Shown piece after piece: positions 8,405 to 17,229 of a DNA stretch of 64,000 nt. Position 1 is the first letter of the stretch, and the number at the start of each line of letters is the position of its first letter. The stretch is from assembly GCF_002002725.1 (NCBI RefSeq), contig NZ_MUNW01000050.1:1-64000 (forward strand), written 5' to 3'. Made by a program: the position numbers and the translations under genes. The notes below the pieces were generated by a model, which saw only the letters and a program-made list of their open reading frames with translations, did no database searches and had not been told where the DNA came from. The DNA is from Sinorhizobium sp. A49. GTDB taxonomy: Bacteria > Pseudomonadota > Alphaproteobacteria > Rhizobiales > Rhizobiaceae.

Positions 8405-8927
8405 TTTCGCGCCCCTTGCGGCCGCCGACGCGGATCAGGATGCGATAAGTCTCTCCGGCCGCATCGAAGTTCCCGGCCCATTTGTGGCCGCGCTTGGCAA
8501 GCTCCGGGTAGAGAAACAGCGGCTCGCGCGCCAGCAATGCGAAAAGCACCTCGCCGGCCAGCATCTTTTCGACGACGGCGAGGACACGGACCATCGGCTC
8601 GGGCGGATCCAGATCCGTCAGGTCGAGCTGGCGCGCGGGATCCGGCCAGGTATCGAGATCCGTATCACCGGCCGAAACCCTGATCTCGTCCACCTGTTCC
8701 TCCGGCGTGAACAGGACTTCCCAATCGCCGTTACCGAGCGGCTGATCCAGGTAGGCAAAGCCGCGGCCGGCCATGACGCTGAAGAGCGGCACCGGCCGGA
8801 ACGTCGCGATTAATTTCAGCGGCTGGCCGGGTGCGAGACCGTCGACGGCGCTCATGATGGCCTGGAACGGATCGCTGCCGCTCTTCAGAAGCGGCCTGAC
8901 GTCGAGCTCGTAGGGATCTTTGGTCAT
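8391..8927 (-). CDS. DUF2249-domain protein, two copies of the domain
   Basis: This 178-residue protein begins MTKDPYELDVRPLLKSGSDPF, a DUF2249 signature. It shows the typical LAPGQPLKLIATFRPVPLFSVMAGRG segment in the first half and a related segment near the C-terminus (AREPLFLYPELAKRG...YRILIRVGG). DUF2249 proteins occur with NO and nitrite genes and have a TusA-like fold; their activity is not established. It overlaps the upstream membrane-protein gene by ATGA and the downstream DUF59 gene by 14 bases. Longer in-frame readings upstream are antisense-like and were discarded. Confidence 0.8.
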   Translation of the reverse strand: MTKDPYELDVRPLLKSGSDPFQAIMSAVDGLAPGQPLKLIATFRPVPLFSVMAGRGFAYLDQPLGNGDWEVLFTPEEQVDEIRVSAGDTDLDTWPDPARQLDLTDLDPPEPMVRVLAVVEKMLAGEVLFALLAREPLFLYPELAKRGHKWAGNFDAAGETYRILIRVGGRKGRENAAG

Positions 8928-10288
8928 GGTTGTCTCCGTGACTGAAACGATGGGAAGAAGAGATGCGGACCGGTGACGCCGCCGGGAAGTCGAAGATTGC
9001 TCGGCACGTTGCTGAGCCGTCGTGTTGCCACGAACTCGAAGACCAGCGCATTGACCGCAATCAACTGGCCAAGGCTGCCGACTCGAAACAGCCATGCGCT
9101 GTCGAGATAAAGCGCGATCGAGGCAACGGCCACGGTGAGATAGAAGAGCCGGAACCAGAACGCCGCATGCGTCTCGACGACCAGATCCTGAACCCGCGGC
9201 GTCGGCATGCGTCCGAGCAGAGGGCCGTAGCATTCGAGCCAGGTGATAAAAGGCACGATCTTGTAGAGCTGCGCCAGCCCCATGCCGGTCAACCAGCCGA
9301 AGGTGACGAGATAGACGAGCGGCCCCACGTCTTCCTCGATCTGGCCGCTGATGAGCGAAGCCACGAAGATGGCGGTCGCGACAATCAGTGCGGCGAACGC
9401 GCCGATGCCGGCGCGGCTGTTGAGCTCGATCAGCTTGCGCTTTCGCTCGCGGTAAATCCTGACGATGTCGGCCATATAAATTCCGATGGCGGTCACGCCG
9501 GCGAGTGCGGCAACGGCGAGCAGTGTTGCCCGCCCCGCGACGCCGGCAAGGATCATCGGCACGATGCAGACGATCATGCCGAGGGCCGCAGCGCCCAGTA
9601 CCCAGACGGTCCGACTGCTGCGTCGTTCGCGGTCGGGGGACAGCATGAACATGGTCAGGAGCCGATAGCTGACCCCCATGGTGGTAAAGCTCAGCCAACC
9701 ACCCAGCCCCAGCGCGGCATGAAGCGAAACCCCTTCGAGCGTCAGATCGATCGCGCCCGGCGCATCAGCCAATCCGGAAAGAACGAAGGCGTAGGTGCCA
9801 CCAAGCAAACAAGCGATGACGAGCGACCCGAGTCCGACAGCGACGAATCGCGCAGGCAACGGCAGCGGACGCGCCTGCCACAGCGTCGTTGCAAAGACGA
9901 TGACGAGCAGGCCGAAACCGCCAATCGTCACCGTCGCACCCGCTGGGAGCAGGAGCGGCGAAAGGCCGTCGGTGCCTGCGAGGCTGGCAAAGCCTAGGAC
10001 CAGGCTGGTGATACCGACAACCAGCAGCACCAAAGCTGGAAAAGCCAGATGCGGAAACGAAAGCGGCCGACCAACGAGAACAGGCACGAATTGCAACAGG
10101 GCCCCCGCCATCAGCAGGCTGAGCCAGCCAAGCGCAATGGTATGAACGAGTGCCAGGGTTTCAGGGGCTTCGATGGAAGAAACCGGATATCCGAAGCCGA
10201 GAACCATCATCATCTCGCCGATGGCGAGAAAAATCAGCGCCGCCGCGAAATAGGACATCGTCCAGCGGGATAGCGTGGCTCCGAACAT
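8924..10288 (-). CDS. Polytopic membrane protein of the denitrification cluster, NnrS/haem-copper subunit-I-like
   Basis: The protein has 454 residues and about 12 transmembrane segments. Histidines are spaced within helices (LVHTIALGWLSLLMAGALLQFVPVLVG; LHAALGLGGWLSFTTMGVSYRLL), reminiscent of haem-copper oxidase subunit I and NnrS-like proteins. It starts at 10288 and ends in a 4-base ATGA overlap with the DUF2249 gene. I recognise it as a conserved neighbour of nor/nir genes in alphaproteobacteria but know no proven function. A haem-binding or NO-related membrane role is inferred. Confidence 0.8.
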   Translation of the reverse strand: MFGATLSRWTMSYFAAALIFLAIGEMMMVLGFGYPVSSIEAPETLALVHTIALGWLSLLMAGALLQFVPVLVGRPLSFPHLAFPALVLLVVGITSLVLGFASLAGTDGLSPLLLPAGATVTIGGFGLLVIVFATTLWQARPLPLPARFVAVGLGSLVIACLLGGTYAFVLSGLADAPGAIDLTLEGVSLHAALGLGGWLSFTTMGVSYRLLTMFMLSPDRERRSSRTVWVLGAAALGMIVCIVPMILAGVAGRATLLAVAALAGVTAIGIYMADIVRIYRERKRKLIELNSRAGIGAFAALIVATAIFVASLISGQIEEDVGPLVYLVTFGWLTGMGLAQLYKIVPFITWLECYGPLLGRMPTPRVQDLVVETHAAFWFRLFYLTVAVASIALYLDSAWLFRVGSLGQLIAVNALVFEFVATRRLSNVPSNLRLPGGVTGPHLFFPSFQSRRQP

Positions 10289-10423
10289 CGCGGTTCATCC
10301 TGAACGATAAGCATTTCCAGGAAATGTGAGAAGCGGTCTTCCGCCGGGAAATGCGTAGAAACAAAGAAATGGCGCGTCTGCGACCCCGCCCGAACCGCAA
10401 ACGCTTTGGCTGTGGGCGCCGTT

Positions 10424-10714
10424 TCAGTGACCACTGCTGCTACCGCAGCAGCAATCGCAGCCGGAAGCCTGTTGTCGGCCGATCTCCACCCGCCAGACGG
10501 CGGGTCCGTTTTCAAGGTATTCCCAGGTGAATTCACCGGGATAACGGCTTTCCAGCTGGTAGTGCAGCGGGCGCGGATCATGGTCGTTGACGATAATGAA
10601 AGAGCCGCCTTCGGCCAGCGCGTTGAGCATGCCGAAGATCTTCGGATGGCGCTCGACCGGCGGGATGATGCGCACGTCGATGAAGGGCTTGGTCTCTGTT
10701 TCTGCAGTGGTCAT
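10424..10714 (-). CDS. Small DUF2249 protein with cysteine-rich tail
   Basis: This 96-residue cytoplasmic protein has one DUF2249 domain (FIDVRIIPPVERHPKIFGML ... GSFIIVNDHDPRPLHYQLE). It ends in an unusual tail, SGCDCCCGSSSGH, with four cysteines in five residues and a terminal histidine. The start at 10714 matches the domain edge; a longer reading to 10786 has no support. It is first in the minus-strand set that continues with the membrane protein, DUF2249 and DUF59 genes, after a 135-base gap. A TTG-N8-CAA box lies about 107 bases upstream. The tail suggests metal or sulfur handling, which is inference. Confidence 0.82.
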   Translation of the reverse strand: MTTAETETKPFIDVRIIPPVERHPKIFGMLNALAEGGSFIIVNDHDPRPLHYQLESRYPGEFTWEYLENGPAVWRVEIGRQQASGCDCCCGSSSGH

Positions 10715-10814
10715 TTCAGTCCGTTCAGGGCGCCGTTGTTGCCTCGGATTCCGGGAAACGCCGACGCAAACGGCCCGGATTTGCAAAGCCTAGTGCCAGC
10801 GACAACGCGACATT

Positions 10815-10828
10815 TTGTCGAAGCGCAA
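10815..10828. promoter_or_regulatory. NnrR/FNR-type box for the DUF2249 operon
   Basis: TTGTCGAAGCGCAA fits TTG-N8-CAA. It is centred about 107 bases upstream of the DUF2249 start codon at 10714. Confidence 0.55.
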
Positions 10829-10862
10829 ACAAATTCCGCTTTGCCGCCTGTTGCCCGCTTAC

Positions 10863-10876
10863 TTGGCTTTTCGCAA
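10863..10876. promoter_or_regulatory. NnrR/FNR-type box for hemN
   Basis: TTGGCTTTTCGCAA fits TTG-N8-CAA. It is centred about 70 bases upstream of the hemN ATG, so a start 41.5 bases downstream leaves a leader of roughly 30 bases. Confidence 0.65.
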
Positions 10877-10939
10877 AGAACTGACGTGGCCACCGGCCTA
10901 GAACGGATCGATTGTTTCGACATGCCGATAGGAAAAGCC

Positions 10940-12292
10940 ATGCAATCCACCGCCCTCATGAAATATGCCGAGATGCGCTTGCCGCGTTACACCAGCTATC
11001 CGACCGCACCGCGCTTTTCCGCCGGCATCGATCGGGACACCTACGCCGATTGGCTCGGCGCGGTCCCGACGGACAGAGATGTTTCTCTCTATCTGCACAT
11101 CCCCTTCTGTCGGTCGATGTGCTGGTACTGCGGTTGTCACACCACGATTACCCGACAGGACGAGCCGATCCTCGATTACCTCAATGTGCTGAGGCAGGAG
11201 ATCGGCATGGTGGCAGATCACGCGTCGGCGGCGCTGCCGATCGGCGAGGTTCATTTCGGAGGCGGGACGCCGACGATCATTGAACCGGAAGAGTTCCTCG
11301 CCTTGATGGCGCTCCTGCGTCAACGCTATCGTTTTGGTGCCGAAACGGGCGTGGCTGTCGAAATCGATCCTCGCCGCCTGACCGTTGCCATGGCGCAGGC
11401 ACTTGGCGAAGGCGGCGTCAGGCGCGCCAGCCTCGGCGTGCAGAGCTTCGACCCGGTCGTGCAGAAGGCCATCAACCGGATCCAGAGCGAGCAGCAGACA
11501 GCCGATGCCGTGGCAAATCTTCGCAACGCCGGTGTCGGCGGCATCAATTTCGACCTGATCTACGGATTGCCGCACCAGACGGTCCGCTCCTGCGTCGAGA
11601 CGGTCCAGGCTGCGACCGCGATGCGGCCGGAGCGCTTTGCCGTCTTCGGTTACGCGCATGTTCCGTCGTTCAAGAAGCACCAGCGCATGATCGACGAGGA
11701 CGTGTTGCCCGACGCTTCGGCGCGCACCGATCAGGCGCTCGCTATCAGCGAGGCGCTTTGCCAAGCGGGTTACCGGCAGATCGGGCTCGACCACTTCGCC
11801 CTGCCCGACGACGATCTGGTGCTCGCACAATCCTCAGGCATGCTCCGGCGGAATTTTCAGGGCTATACCACAGACAATTGCGAAACGCTGATCGGCTTCG
11901 GCGCCTCCGCAATCGGTCGCTCGCGAGATGGCTATGTGCAGAACGAGGTTCCTCCAGGGCTTTATGCCAGCCATATCGCCTCCGGCCGACTGGCAACCAC
12001 GAAGGGTTACCGGCTGACCGAGGAAGACCGCCTGCGCGCCGAAATCATCGAGCGGTTGATGTGCGACTTCACCGCCGACATCAAGGCAATCGCCACCGCA
12101 CACGGACGGAATCCGGACTTCCTTCTCGGCGACAATGCGCGGCTGGCGACGATGGTCGATGATGGCGTGCTCGATTTCGCCGATGGCGTCATCACGGTCA
12201 GGCAGGATCATCGCTTCGTGATCCGCGCCGTCGCCGCGGCATTCGATGCCTATATCGACGACGGACAACGCACGCACAGCAAAGCCGCCTGA
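10940..12292 (+). CDS. hemN: HemN, oxygen-independent coproporphyrinogen III dehydrogenase
   Basis: This 450-residue radical-SAM enzyme makes protoporphyrinogen IX without oxygen, supplying haem for NorB and NorC. The cluster motif is FCRSMCWYCGC with Cys57, Cys61 and Cys64 as ligands and Cys66 conserved in HemN proper. VHFGGGTPT and the C-terminal HemN_C domain follow. The length is usual for HemN. The ATG at 10940 is chosen because AGGAAA lies 6-8 bases upstream; an ATG at 10922 is possible. An FNR/NnrR box precedes it and a strong terminator follows. Confidence 0.95.
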   Translation: MQSTALMKYAEMRLPRYTSYPTAPRFSAGIDRDTYADWLGAVPTDRDVSLYLHIPFCRSMCWYCGCHTTITRQDEPILDYLNVLRQEIGMVADHASAALPIGEVHFGGGTPTIIEPEEFLALMALLRQRYRFGAETGVAVEIDPRRLTVAMAQALGEGGVRRASLGVQSFDPVVQKAINRIQSEQQTADAVANLRNAGVGGINFDLIYGLPHQTVRSCVETVQAATAMRPERFAVFGYAHVPSFKKHQRMIDEDVLPDASARTDQALAISEALCQAGYRQIGLDHFALPDDDLVLAQSSGMLRRNFQGYTTDNCETLIGFGASAIGRSRDGYVQNEVPPGLYASHIASGRLATTKGYRLTEEDRLRAEIIERLMCDFTADIKAIATAHGRNPDFLLGDNARLATMVDDGVLDFADGVITVRQDHRFVIRAVAAAFDAYIDDGQRTHSKAA

Positions 12293-12310
12293 ACCGCGGC
12301 CAACACCCAA

Positions 12311-12346
12311 CACGAAAAGGCCCGGTCGCGACCGGGCCTTTTCGTG
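12311..12346. terminator. Strong bidirectional terminator between hemN and norD
   Basis: A perfect inverted repeat of two 16-base arms (starting CACGAAAAGGCCCGGT) surrounds a CGCG loop. Each strand ends its stem in a U-rich run, so it can terminate both hemN and the nor operon. Confidence 0.93.
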
Positions 12347-12361
12347 TTTCAAATGAACGCT

Positions 12362-14263
12362 CTATCCCGCCAGGCTTCGGTAAATCGCCGGCAATGCCGC
12401 CGGCAGCCGGGCGATATTGCCGACCAACGCGTAGCCGTTATGGCCGAACATGGCAGGCACATAGGATTGCGCCTCGCGGTCGACGGTAACCGCAAAAGTG
12501 CTGATGCCGCTGCGGCGCGCTTCCATGACGGACTTGCGGCTGTCCTCCAGCGCGAAGCGCCCTTCGTAATGATCTATGTCGTTCGGCTTGCCGTCGGTCA
12601 GGACCAGCAACAGCTTCTTACGGTTGGGCTGTTTCTGCAGTTCGGCCGTTGCATGGCGGATGGCGGCCCCGATGCGGGTATAATATCCCGGCTTCAAGGC
12701 GGCGATGCGACTTTCGACGAGCGGGCTCATCGGCTCATCGAAACCCTTGACGCTCTCCACCTTCACCCAGTCGCGCCGACGCGAGGTGAAGGTGAGGATC
12801 GAATGATTGTCGCCGCAGGCCGACAGGCCATGGGCGAGAATGAGCAACGCCTCCTTTTCGACGTCGAGCACCCGGCGATTGTCGGACCAGGCATCGGTCG
12901 AGAGCGAGACGTCGACCAGGATCGTGACGGCGAGGTCATGGACCTGCGGGCGGCTCATCAGGTGGATGCGATCGCTCCCCTGCCCGCCGGCAGCCAGATC
13001 GGTGCGGGCGCGCACCACGGCATCGAGATCGAGATCGGCGCCGTCGATCTGCGCGCGCAGGATTTCGTTGCGCGGCCGCAGCACTTCGAACTGGCGCCGC
13101 ACCCGCCGGATCAGGCTCCTGGTTTCCGCCGTAAGCTCAGCGCGGTCTTCGGTGCTCGAGGCCAGGCCGGCCAAGACGCGGCAATGATCCTTGAGATAGC
13201 TCGACGTCCTGTAGTTCCACTCGGGATAGGTGAGGTCTGACGTCAACGGCGTCGGATCGACGGCTTCCGGCGGCAGGTCGAGATCGAAGCGAAAGCGTGC
13301 AGACGGTCGACCCTTCCGCTCGCCAAGCGTCATTTCGTCCAGATCCTGGGCAGCCTTGTTGTCGTGTTCGTCGCTATCGTCGGACGGTCTGTCGACATTG
13401 ACCATCTCCGCCATCGCCAGGATTTTCTCGAAGCGGTTGAGGATGAAGGGGCTGCGATCGCCCTTGCGGTTTTCGGGGTTTTCCCTGACGGCCACGTGGC
13501 GTTCGGCCTCGGCGATCTGGCTGGCGGCGGCACCTGTTGCCGCAATATCGTCATCGCGGTCTGTCGCCGTTTCCGACCGCAGCAAGGTATCCGGCCACAG
13601 CGGAACCGGCAGCAGCGGCAGATACCCGGGTGGAGCACGGTGCGGAAAGATCACCGGCAAAGTCGTATCCAGCTGGCCGGCCGCCTTACGCAGCAACCGC
13701 AGCACACGGTTTTCGACGTGCTGCTCCACCGACGGAAGGGAGCCGCGCTGGCGCTCGACGAGAACGGCTTCCGCCAGACGGCAGTATTTGTGGCGCATGC
13801 CCGGGAAGCGCTGGAAGACCTCGGCCACGGTCTCCTGCGCCCGGGACAGATATGCCAGATCCGCCTGCAACGGATCCGCTTCATCCCGCGGGACGAGCGG
13901 CATGGTCGCCATGTAGGCAACCAGCCAAAAATAGAGGTCGACGTTGAGGTTCCGGTCGGGAAAGATGTCGATCTCGCCAGGCAGCATCAGGGATGCATGA
14001 TCCCGGCCGGGCTGGACGAGCTTTTCCTCGCCGAGCCCCATCTTCTGTCGCCACTTCAGCCGATGGCCCGACGTGCGGCCGCGCGCCGGTACGATCTGGA
14101 CCGCGGTTTCGCCGCCGTGTCCGCGAAAGCAGATCGCCAGCATCGGCATCGTGTCCGCCAGCTTGACGGCCTGTTCGGGATAACGCCGCCAAGTGCCGGT
14201 GTTGCCAATGAAGCGGTGCCAGGCGCGCCCGACGGTTTCTTCGAGTTCGAGGAAATCCAGCAT
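12362..14263 (-). CDS. norD: NorD, von Willebrand factor A-domain protein for NO reductase activation
   Basis: This 633-residue protein opens with MLDFLELEETVGRAWHRF, typical of NorD. Its C-terminal vWA domain has a MIDAS site (VDVSLSTDAW about 200 residues from the end) and LVLTDGKPND. NorD works with the AAA+ protein NorQ to activate NorCB, probably by helping insert the catalytic iron. The start at 14263 is preceded by TGAGGAC; a start at 14281 would overlap norQ. It is the last gene of norEFCBQD and ends at the bidirectional terminator. Confidence 0.93.
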   Translation of the reverse strand: MLDFLELEETVGRAWHRFIGNTGTWRRYPEQAVKLADTMPMLAICFRGHGGETAVQIVPARGRTSGHRLKWRQKMGLGEEKLVQPGRDHASLMLPGEIDIFPDRNLNVDLYFWLVAYMATMPLVPRDEADPLQADLAYLSRAQETVAEVFQRFPGMRHKYCRLAEAVLVERQRGSLPSVEQHVENRVLRLLRKAAGQLDTTLPVIFPHRAPPGYLPLLPVPLWPDTLLRSETATDRDDDIAATGAAASQIAEAERHVAVRENPENRKGDRSPFILNRFEKILAMAEMVNVDRPSDDSDEHDNKAAQDLDEMTLGERKGRPSARFRFDLDLPPEAVDPTPLTSDLTYPEWNYRTSSYLKDHCRVLAGLASSTEDRAELTAETRSLIRRVRRQFEVLRPRNEILRAQIDGADLDLDAVVRARTDLAAGGQGSDRIHLMSRPQVHDLAVTILVDVSLSTDAWSDNRRVLDVEKEALLILAHGLSACGDNHSILTFTSRRRDWVKVESVKGFDEPMSPLVESRIAALKPGYYTRIGAAIRHATAELQKQPNRKKLLLVLTDGKPNDIDHYEGRFALEDSRKSVMEARRSGISTFAVTVDREAQSYVPAMFGHNGYALVGNIARLPAALPAIYRSLAG

Positions 14264-14273
14264 GGCGCAGTCC

Positions 14274-15086
14274 TCAGGCAATCAGCGAGGCGGCAACCTC
14301 GAGAAGGGCGGCCCGCACATCCGGCTCATCGGTCAGCGGCTCGATCATCGCGGCTCGCACCGCGTCCCGGACCGGCATTCCCGCATCGATCAGGCAGGCG
14401 CAATAGACCAGCAGACGGGTCGACACCCCCTCCTCGAGATCATGCCCTTTGAGGGCGCGCAGGCGGTGAGCGAGGTTGACGAGCGGCGCCACCTGGCTTG
14501 CGGAGAGTCCGCTTTCGCGGGAGACCACCTCGATCTCCTCGTTGCGTGGCAGGAAATCGAACTCGATGGCAACGAAGCGTTGCCGCGTGCTCGGCTTCAA
14601 GCTCTTGAGCAGGTTCTGGTAGCCGGGATTGTAGGAGACGACCAACATGAAGGCGGAAGGCGCTTCGATCAGCTCGCCGGTCCGCTCCAGCGGCAGCATC
14701 CGGCGGTCGTCGGTCAGCGGGTGCAGCACCACGGTCACGTCCTTGCGTGCCTCGACGATCTCGTCGAGATAGCAGATCCCGCCTTCGCGCACGGCGCGCG
14801 TCAGGGGACCGTCGACCCAGACCGTATCGCCACCTTTCAACAGGTAGCGCCCGGTCAGGTCCGCCGCAGCCAGATCGTCGTGGCAGGAAACAGTCGAAAG
14901 CGGCAGGCCGAGCTTTGCCGCCATATGGCTGACGAAACGGGTCTTGCCGCAGCCGGTCGGCCCCTTGAGAAGCAGCGGCAGTTGGCGAACCCAGGCATTC
15001 TCGAACAGCGCGCACTCATTGCCAGAGGGACTATAGGCCGGAATGTCGATCGATACCGGAACCAGACTTGGTTGAACAATGCTCAT
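14274..15086 (-). CDS. norQ: NorQ, MoxR-type AAA+ ATPase
   Basis: This 270-residue ATPase has a Walker A motif GPTGCGKT, a Walker B-like GICYLDEI, and the MoxR-family ERTGELIEAPSAFMLVVSYNPGY segment ahead of the arginine-finger region (KPSTRQRFVAIEF). With NorD it matures NO reductase in the cytoplasm, presumably using ATP hydrolysis to remodel NorB. The start MSIVQPS at 15086 is chosen by homology; the extra upstream residues do not resemble the family. It lies 64 bases after norB and 10 bases before norD. Confidence 0.94.
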   Translation of the reverse strand: MSIVQPSLVPVSIDIPAYSPSGNECALFENAWVRQLPLLLKGPTGCGKTRFVSHMAAKLGLPLSTVSCHDDLAAADLTGRYLLKGGDTVWVDGPLTRAVREGGICYLDEIVEARKDVTVVLHPLTDDRRMLPLERTGELIEAPSAFMLVVSYNPGYQNLLKSLKPSTRQRFVAIEFDFLPRNEEIEVVSRESGLSASQVAPLVNLAHRLRALKGHDLEEGVSTRLLVYCACLIDAGMPVRDAVRAAMIEPLTDEPDVRAALLEVAASLIA

Positions 15087-15150
15087 GGCATGTCTCCGTG
15101 GAAAAGGAAGGGGATTGGCCGGTCCGGGCAACCCGGACCGGCGCATTCAT

Positions 15151-16497
15151 TCATTCTGCAGGTTGCATCGATGCGCTCAGCTTCTCGCTGCGCTCCCGGC
15201 CGGGGACGAAGATCGCCCAGACGAACATCAGCGCCGAGATCAGCACAAACACGCCGGAGCCGAGCCGGATCCAATAGAACAGCGCGAGCTGGTCCTGAAC
15301 ATCCATGTAGCTCTCGCCCAGAACGCGCTGCAGATGGGACTGAAGGACGCCGGCAAAAGTCAGCGCGAAGGTCATGACCGACATCGCCGTGCACATGATC
15401 CAGAAGCTGACCATGGAGAGCATCTGGTTGTAGGGCGCCCGGCCGCGGATCTCGGGGATCGCATAGGCCATGACCGCAAGGTTGAGCATCACATAGGCGC
15501 CGAAGAAGGCGAGGTGCCCGTGTGCAGCAGTCACCTGGGTGCCGTGGGTATAGTAGTTCACCGACGACAGCGTGTGCAGGAAGCCCCAGACGCCGGCACC
15601 GAAGAAGGCCATCACCGAGCAGCCGATCGACCACAGCAGTGCTGCCCTGTTCGGATGCTTGCGCCCGGCCTTCCAGGTCATCACGAAGGTGAAGATCACC
15701 ATGGTGAAGAAGGGAGCGACCTCAAGCGTCGAGAACAGCGAGCCGATCCACTGCCAGTAACCCGGCGCGCCGATCCAGTAGTAGTGGTGGCCCGTGCCGA
15801 GGATGCCCGAAAACAGCGCCAGGCCGACGATGACATAGAGCCACTTCTCGACGACTTCCCGGTCAATGCCGTTGAGCTTGATCATCAGGAAGGCGAGCAC
15901 GGAGGCCATGATCAGTTCCCAGACGCCTTCGACCCAGAGGTGGACGACGTACCACCAGTACATCTTGTCGAGCGCGAGATTGATCGGGTTGTAGAAGGCA
16001 AAAAGGAAGAAGATCGCCACGCCCCAGAGCCCGAAGATCAGGATGTTGGTGACGGTGGTCTTGCGGCCTTTGAGCACCGTCAGCGTGATGTTGTAGAGGA
16101 ACATCAGCGCGACGATGACGATGCCGACCTTGATCGCGAAGGGTTGTTCGAGAAACTCGCGGCCTTCGTGGATGCGCAGGAGATAACCGACGACGGCGAT
16201 GGCAGCGGCGATCAGGAAGATCCAGAACTGTGCGATGGCGATCTTGGTGCTGTAGAGTTCGGTCTCGGCCTCTTCCGGCAGGAGATAATAGGTGGCGCCC
16301 ATGAAGCCCATCAGCAGCCAGACGATGAGCGCGTTGGTGTGCACCATGCGAACGATGTTGAACGGCAGCAGTTCGGACAAGGTATTGGGAAGGACATAGA
16401 TGGTGCCGGCAAGTACGCCGAACAGCACCTGGGCGAGAAACAGGCCGATCGCTCCGTAGAAATAGAGCATTGCGACCTTCTGGGTCTGGTATTTCAT
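15151..16497 (-). CDS. norB: NorB, catalytic cytochrome b subunit of nitric oxide reductase (cNOR)
   Basis: This 448-residue membrane protein has about 12 helices and reduces two NO to N2O using electrons from NorC. Ligands can be seen: His53 (MVHTN) and the HGHLAFFGAY pair for low-spin haem b and haem b3, the VHLWVEGVWE segment with the active-site histidine and glutamate, and GHHYYW for FeB. The length and absence of an N-terminal quinol-type extension indicate the cytochrome-c-dependent form. The start at 16497 follows GGAGTG. It lies 110 bases after norC. Confidence 0.97.
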   Translation of the reverse strand: MKYQTQKVAMLYFYGAIGLFLAQVLFGVLAGTIYVLPNTLSELLPFNIVRMVHTNALIVWLLMGFMGATYYLLPEEAETELYSTKIAIAQFWIFLIAAAIAVVGYLLRIHEGREFLEQPFAIKVGIVIVALMFLYNITLTVLKGRKTTVTNILIFGLWGVAIFFLFAFYNPINLALDKMYWWYVVHLWVEGVWELIMASVLAFLMIKLNGIDREVVEKWLYVIVGLALFSGILGTGHHYYWIGAPGYWQWIGSLFSTLEVAPFFTMVIFTFVMTWKAGRKHPNRAALLWSIGCSVMAFFGAGVWGFLHTLSSVNYYTHGTQVTAAHGHLAFFGAYVMLNLAVMAYAIPEIRGRAPYNQMLSMVSFWIMCTAMSVMTFALTFAGVLQSHLQRVLGESYMDVQDQLALFYWIRLGSGVFVLISALMFVWAIFVPGRERSEKLSASMQPAE

Positions 16498-16607
16498 GAT
16501 TTCACACTCCAATCGCGGCGCAGAGCGTCCCGCCAAACAGCGGATAAGATGCTCTGGGTTCAAAGGGTCAGGGCGCCCTTTGCGCATTCTTGCGAACGCG
16601 CGGCGCC

Positions 16608-17060
16608 CTAGCCGGCCTCGTTCGGCGGCCAGTTCTGGGTCTTGATGCGGCTCGTCCACTCCAGGAAATCGGCGAGGTCGTTGAGTTCCTGTTCGGTCAG
16701 GTTGAACTGCGGCATCTGGCGGCGCCCTTCGATGCCGCTCGGCTGCGCGGCCATCCAGGCCTTCATCGTTTCACGCGCGCCATCCGGATCGGTCTCGCCG
16801 CCCCAGCGCTTCCAGACATTGCCGAGCTCGGGCGCAAAATAGGCACCTTCACCGAGAAGCGTGTGGCAGTTGATACAGGCGTTCTTCTCCCAGACGTGCT
16901 TGCCCCGGGCGACAGCGTCGGTCAGGGTCGACTCATCGGTCGAGACGGTCCGCATGTAGTAGTGGCTGTGGGCGGTGAGCCCGACAAAGATTGCAAAAAA
17001 GAAAAAGGACCCGCCGTAAAAGACGTTTCGGGCCCCGGTCTTGGTGAGGCGTTCTGCCAT
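16608..17060 (-). CDS. norC: NorC, membrane-anchored cytochrome c subunit of nitric oxide reductase
   Basis: This 150-residue protein has one N-terminal transmembrane anchor (FYGGSFFFFAIFVGL) and a periplasmic cytochrome c domain. The haem attachment site is Cys62-Ile-Asn-Cys65-His66, and a methionine in RRQMPQF is the likely distal ligand. It passes electrons from cytochrome c or a cupredoxin to NorB. The start at 17060 gives the usual NorC length; longer in-frame upstream sequence is not family-like. A TTG-N8-CAA box is centred about 145 bases upstream. Confidence 0.97.
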   Translation of the reverse strand: MAERLTKTGARNVFYGGSFFFFAIFVGLTAHSHYYMRTVSTDESTLTDAVARGKHVWEKNACINCHTLLGEGAYFAPELGNVWKRWGGETDPDGARETMKAWMAAQPSGIEGRRQMPQFNLTEQELNDLADFLEWTSRIKTQNWPPNEAG

Positions 17061-17197
17061 CACGTCATCCTTTCGACTTCGGCCAGCCGCAATGACCGTG
17101 GCCGGCTTATCTGATCCCCTCCCCGCCTGGGGCCGCGACGTGCGGCGCCGAACTATCGGGGCGCGAACCATGTCTAGGGATTTCCGAAGGGCCTTCT

Positions 17198-17211
17198 TTG
17201 CGTTTTGGCAA
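17198..17211. promoter_or_regulatory. NnrR/FNR-type box for norCBQD
   Basis: TTGCGTTTTGGCAA fits TTG-N8-CAA and differs from a perfect palindrome at one pair. It sits between norF and norC, centred about 145 bases upstream of the norC ATG, giving norCBQD its own promoter. Confidence 0.7.
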
Positions 17212-17229
17212 ACAAGACGGAGAGTGGTT

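Noticed and set aside
15079-16611. 510-codon open frame on the plus strand across norB
   Set aside because: It is exactly antisense to norB, is rich in Asp, His, Arg and Glu, has no domain, and arises from high-GC codon bias.
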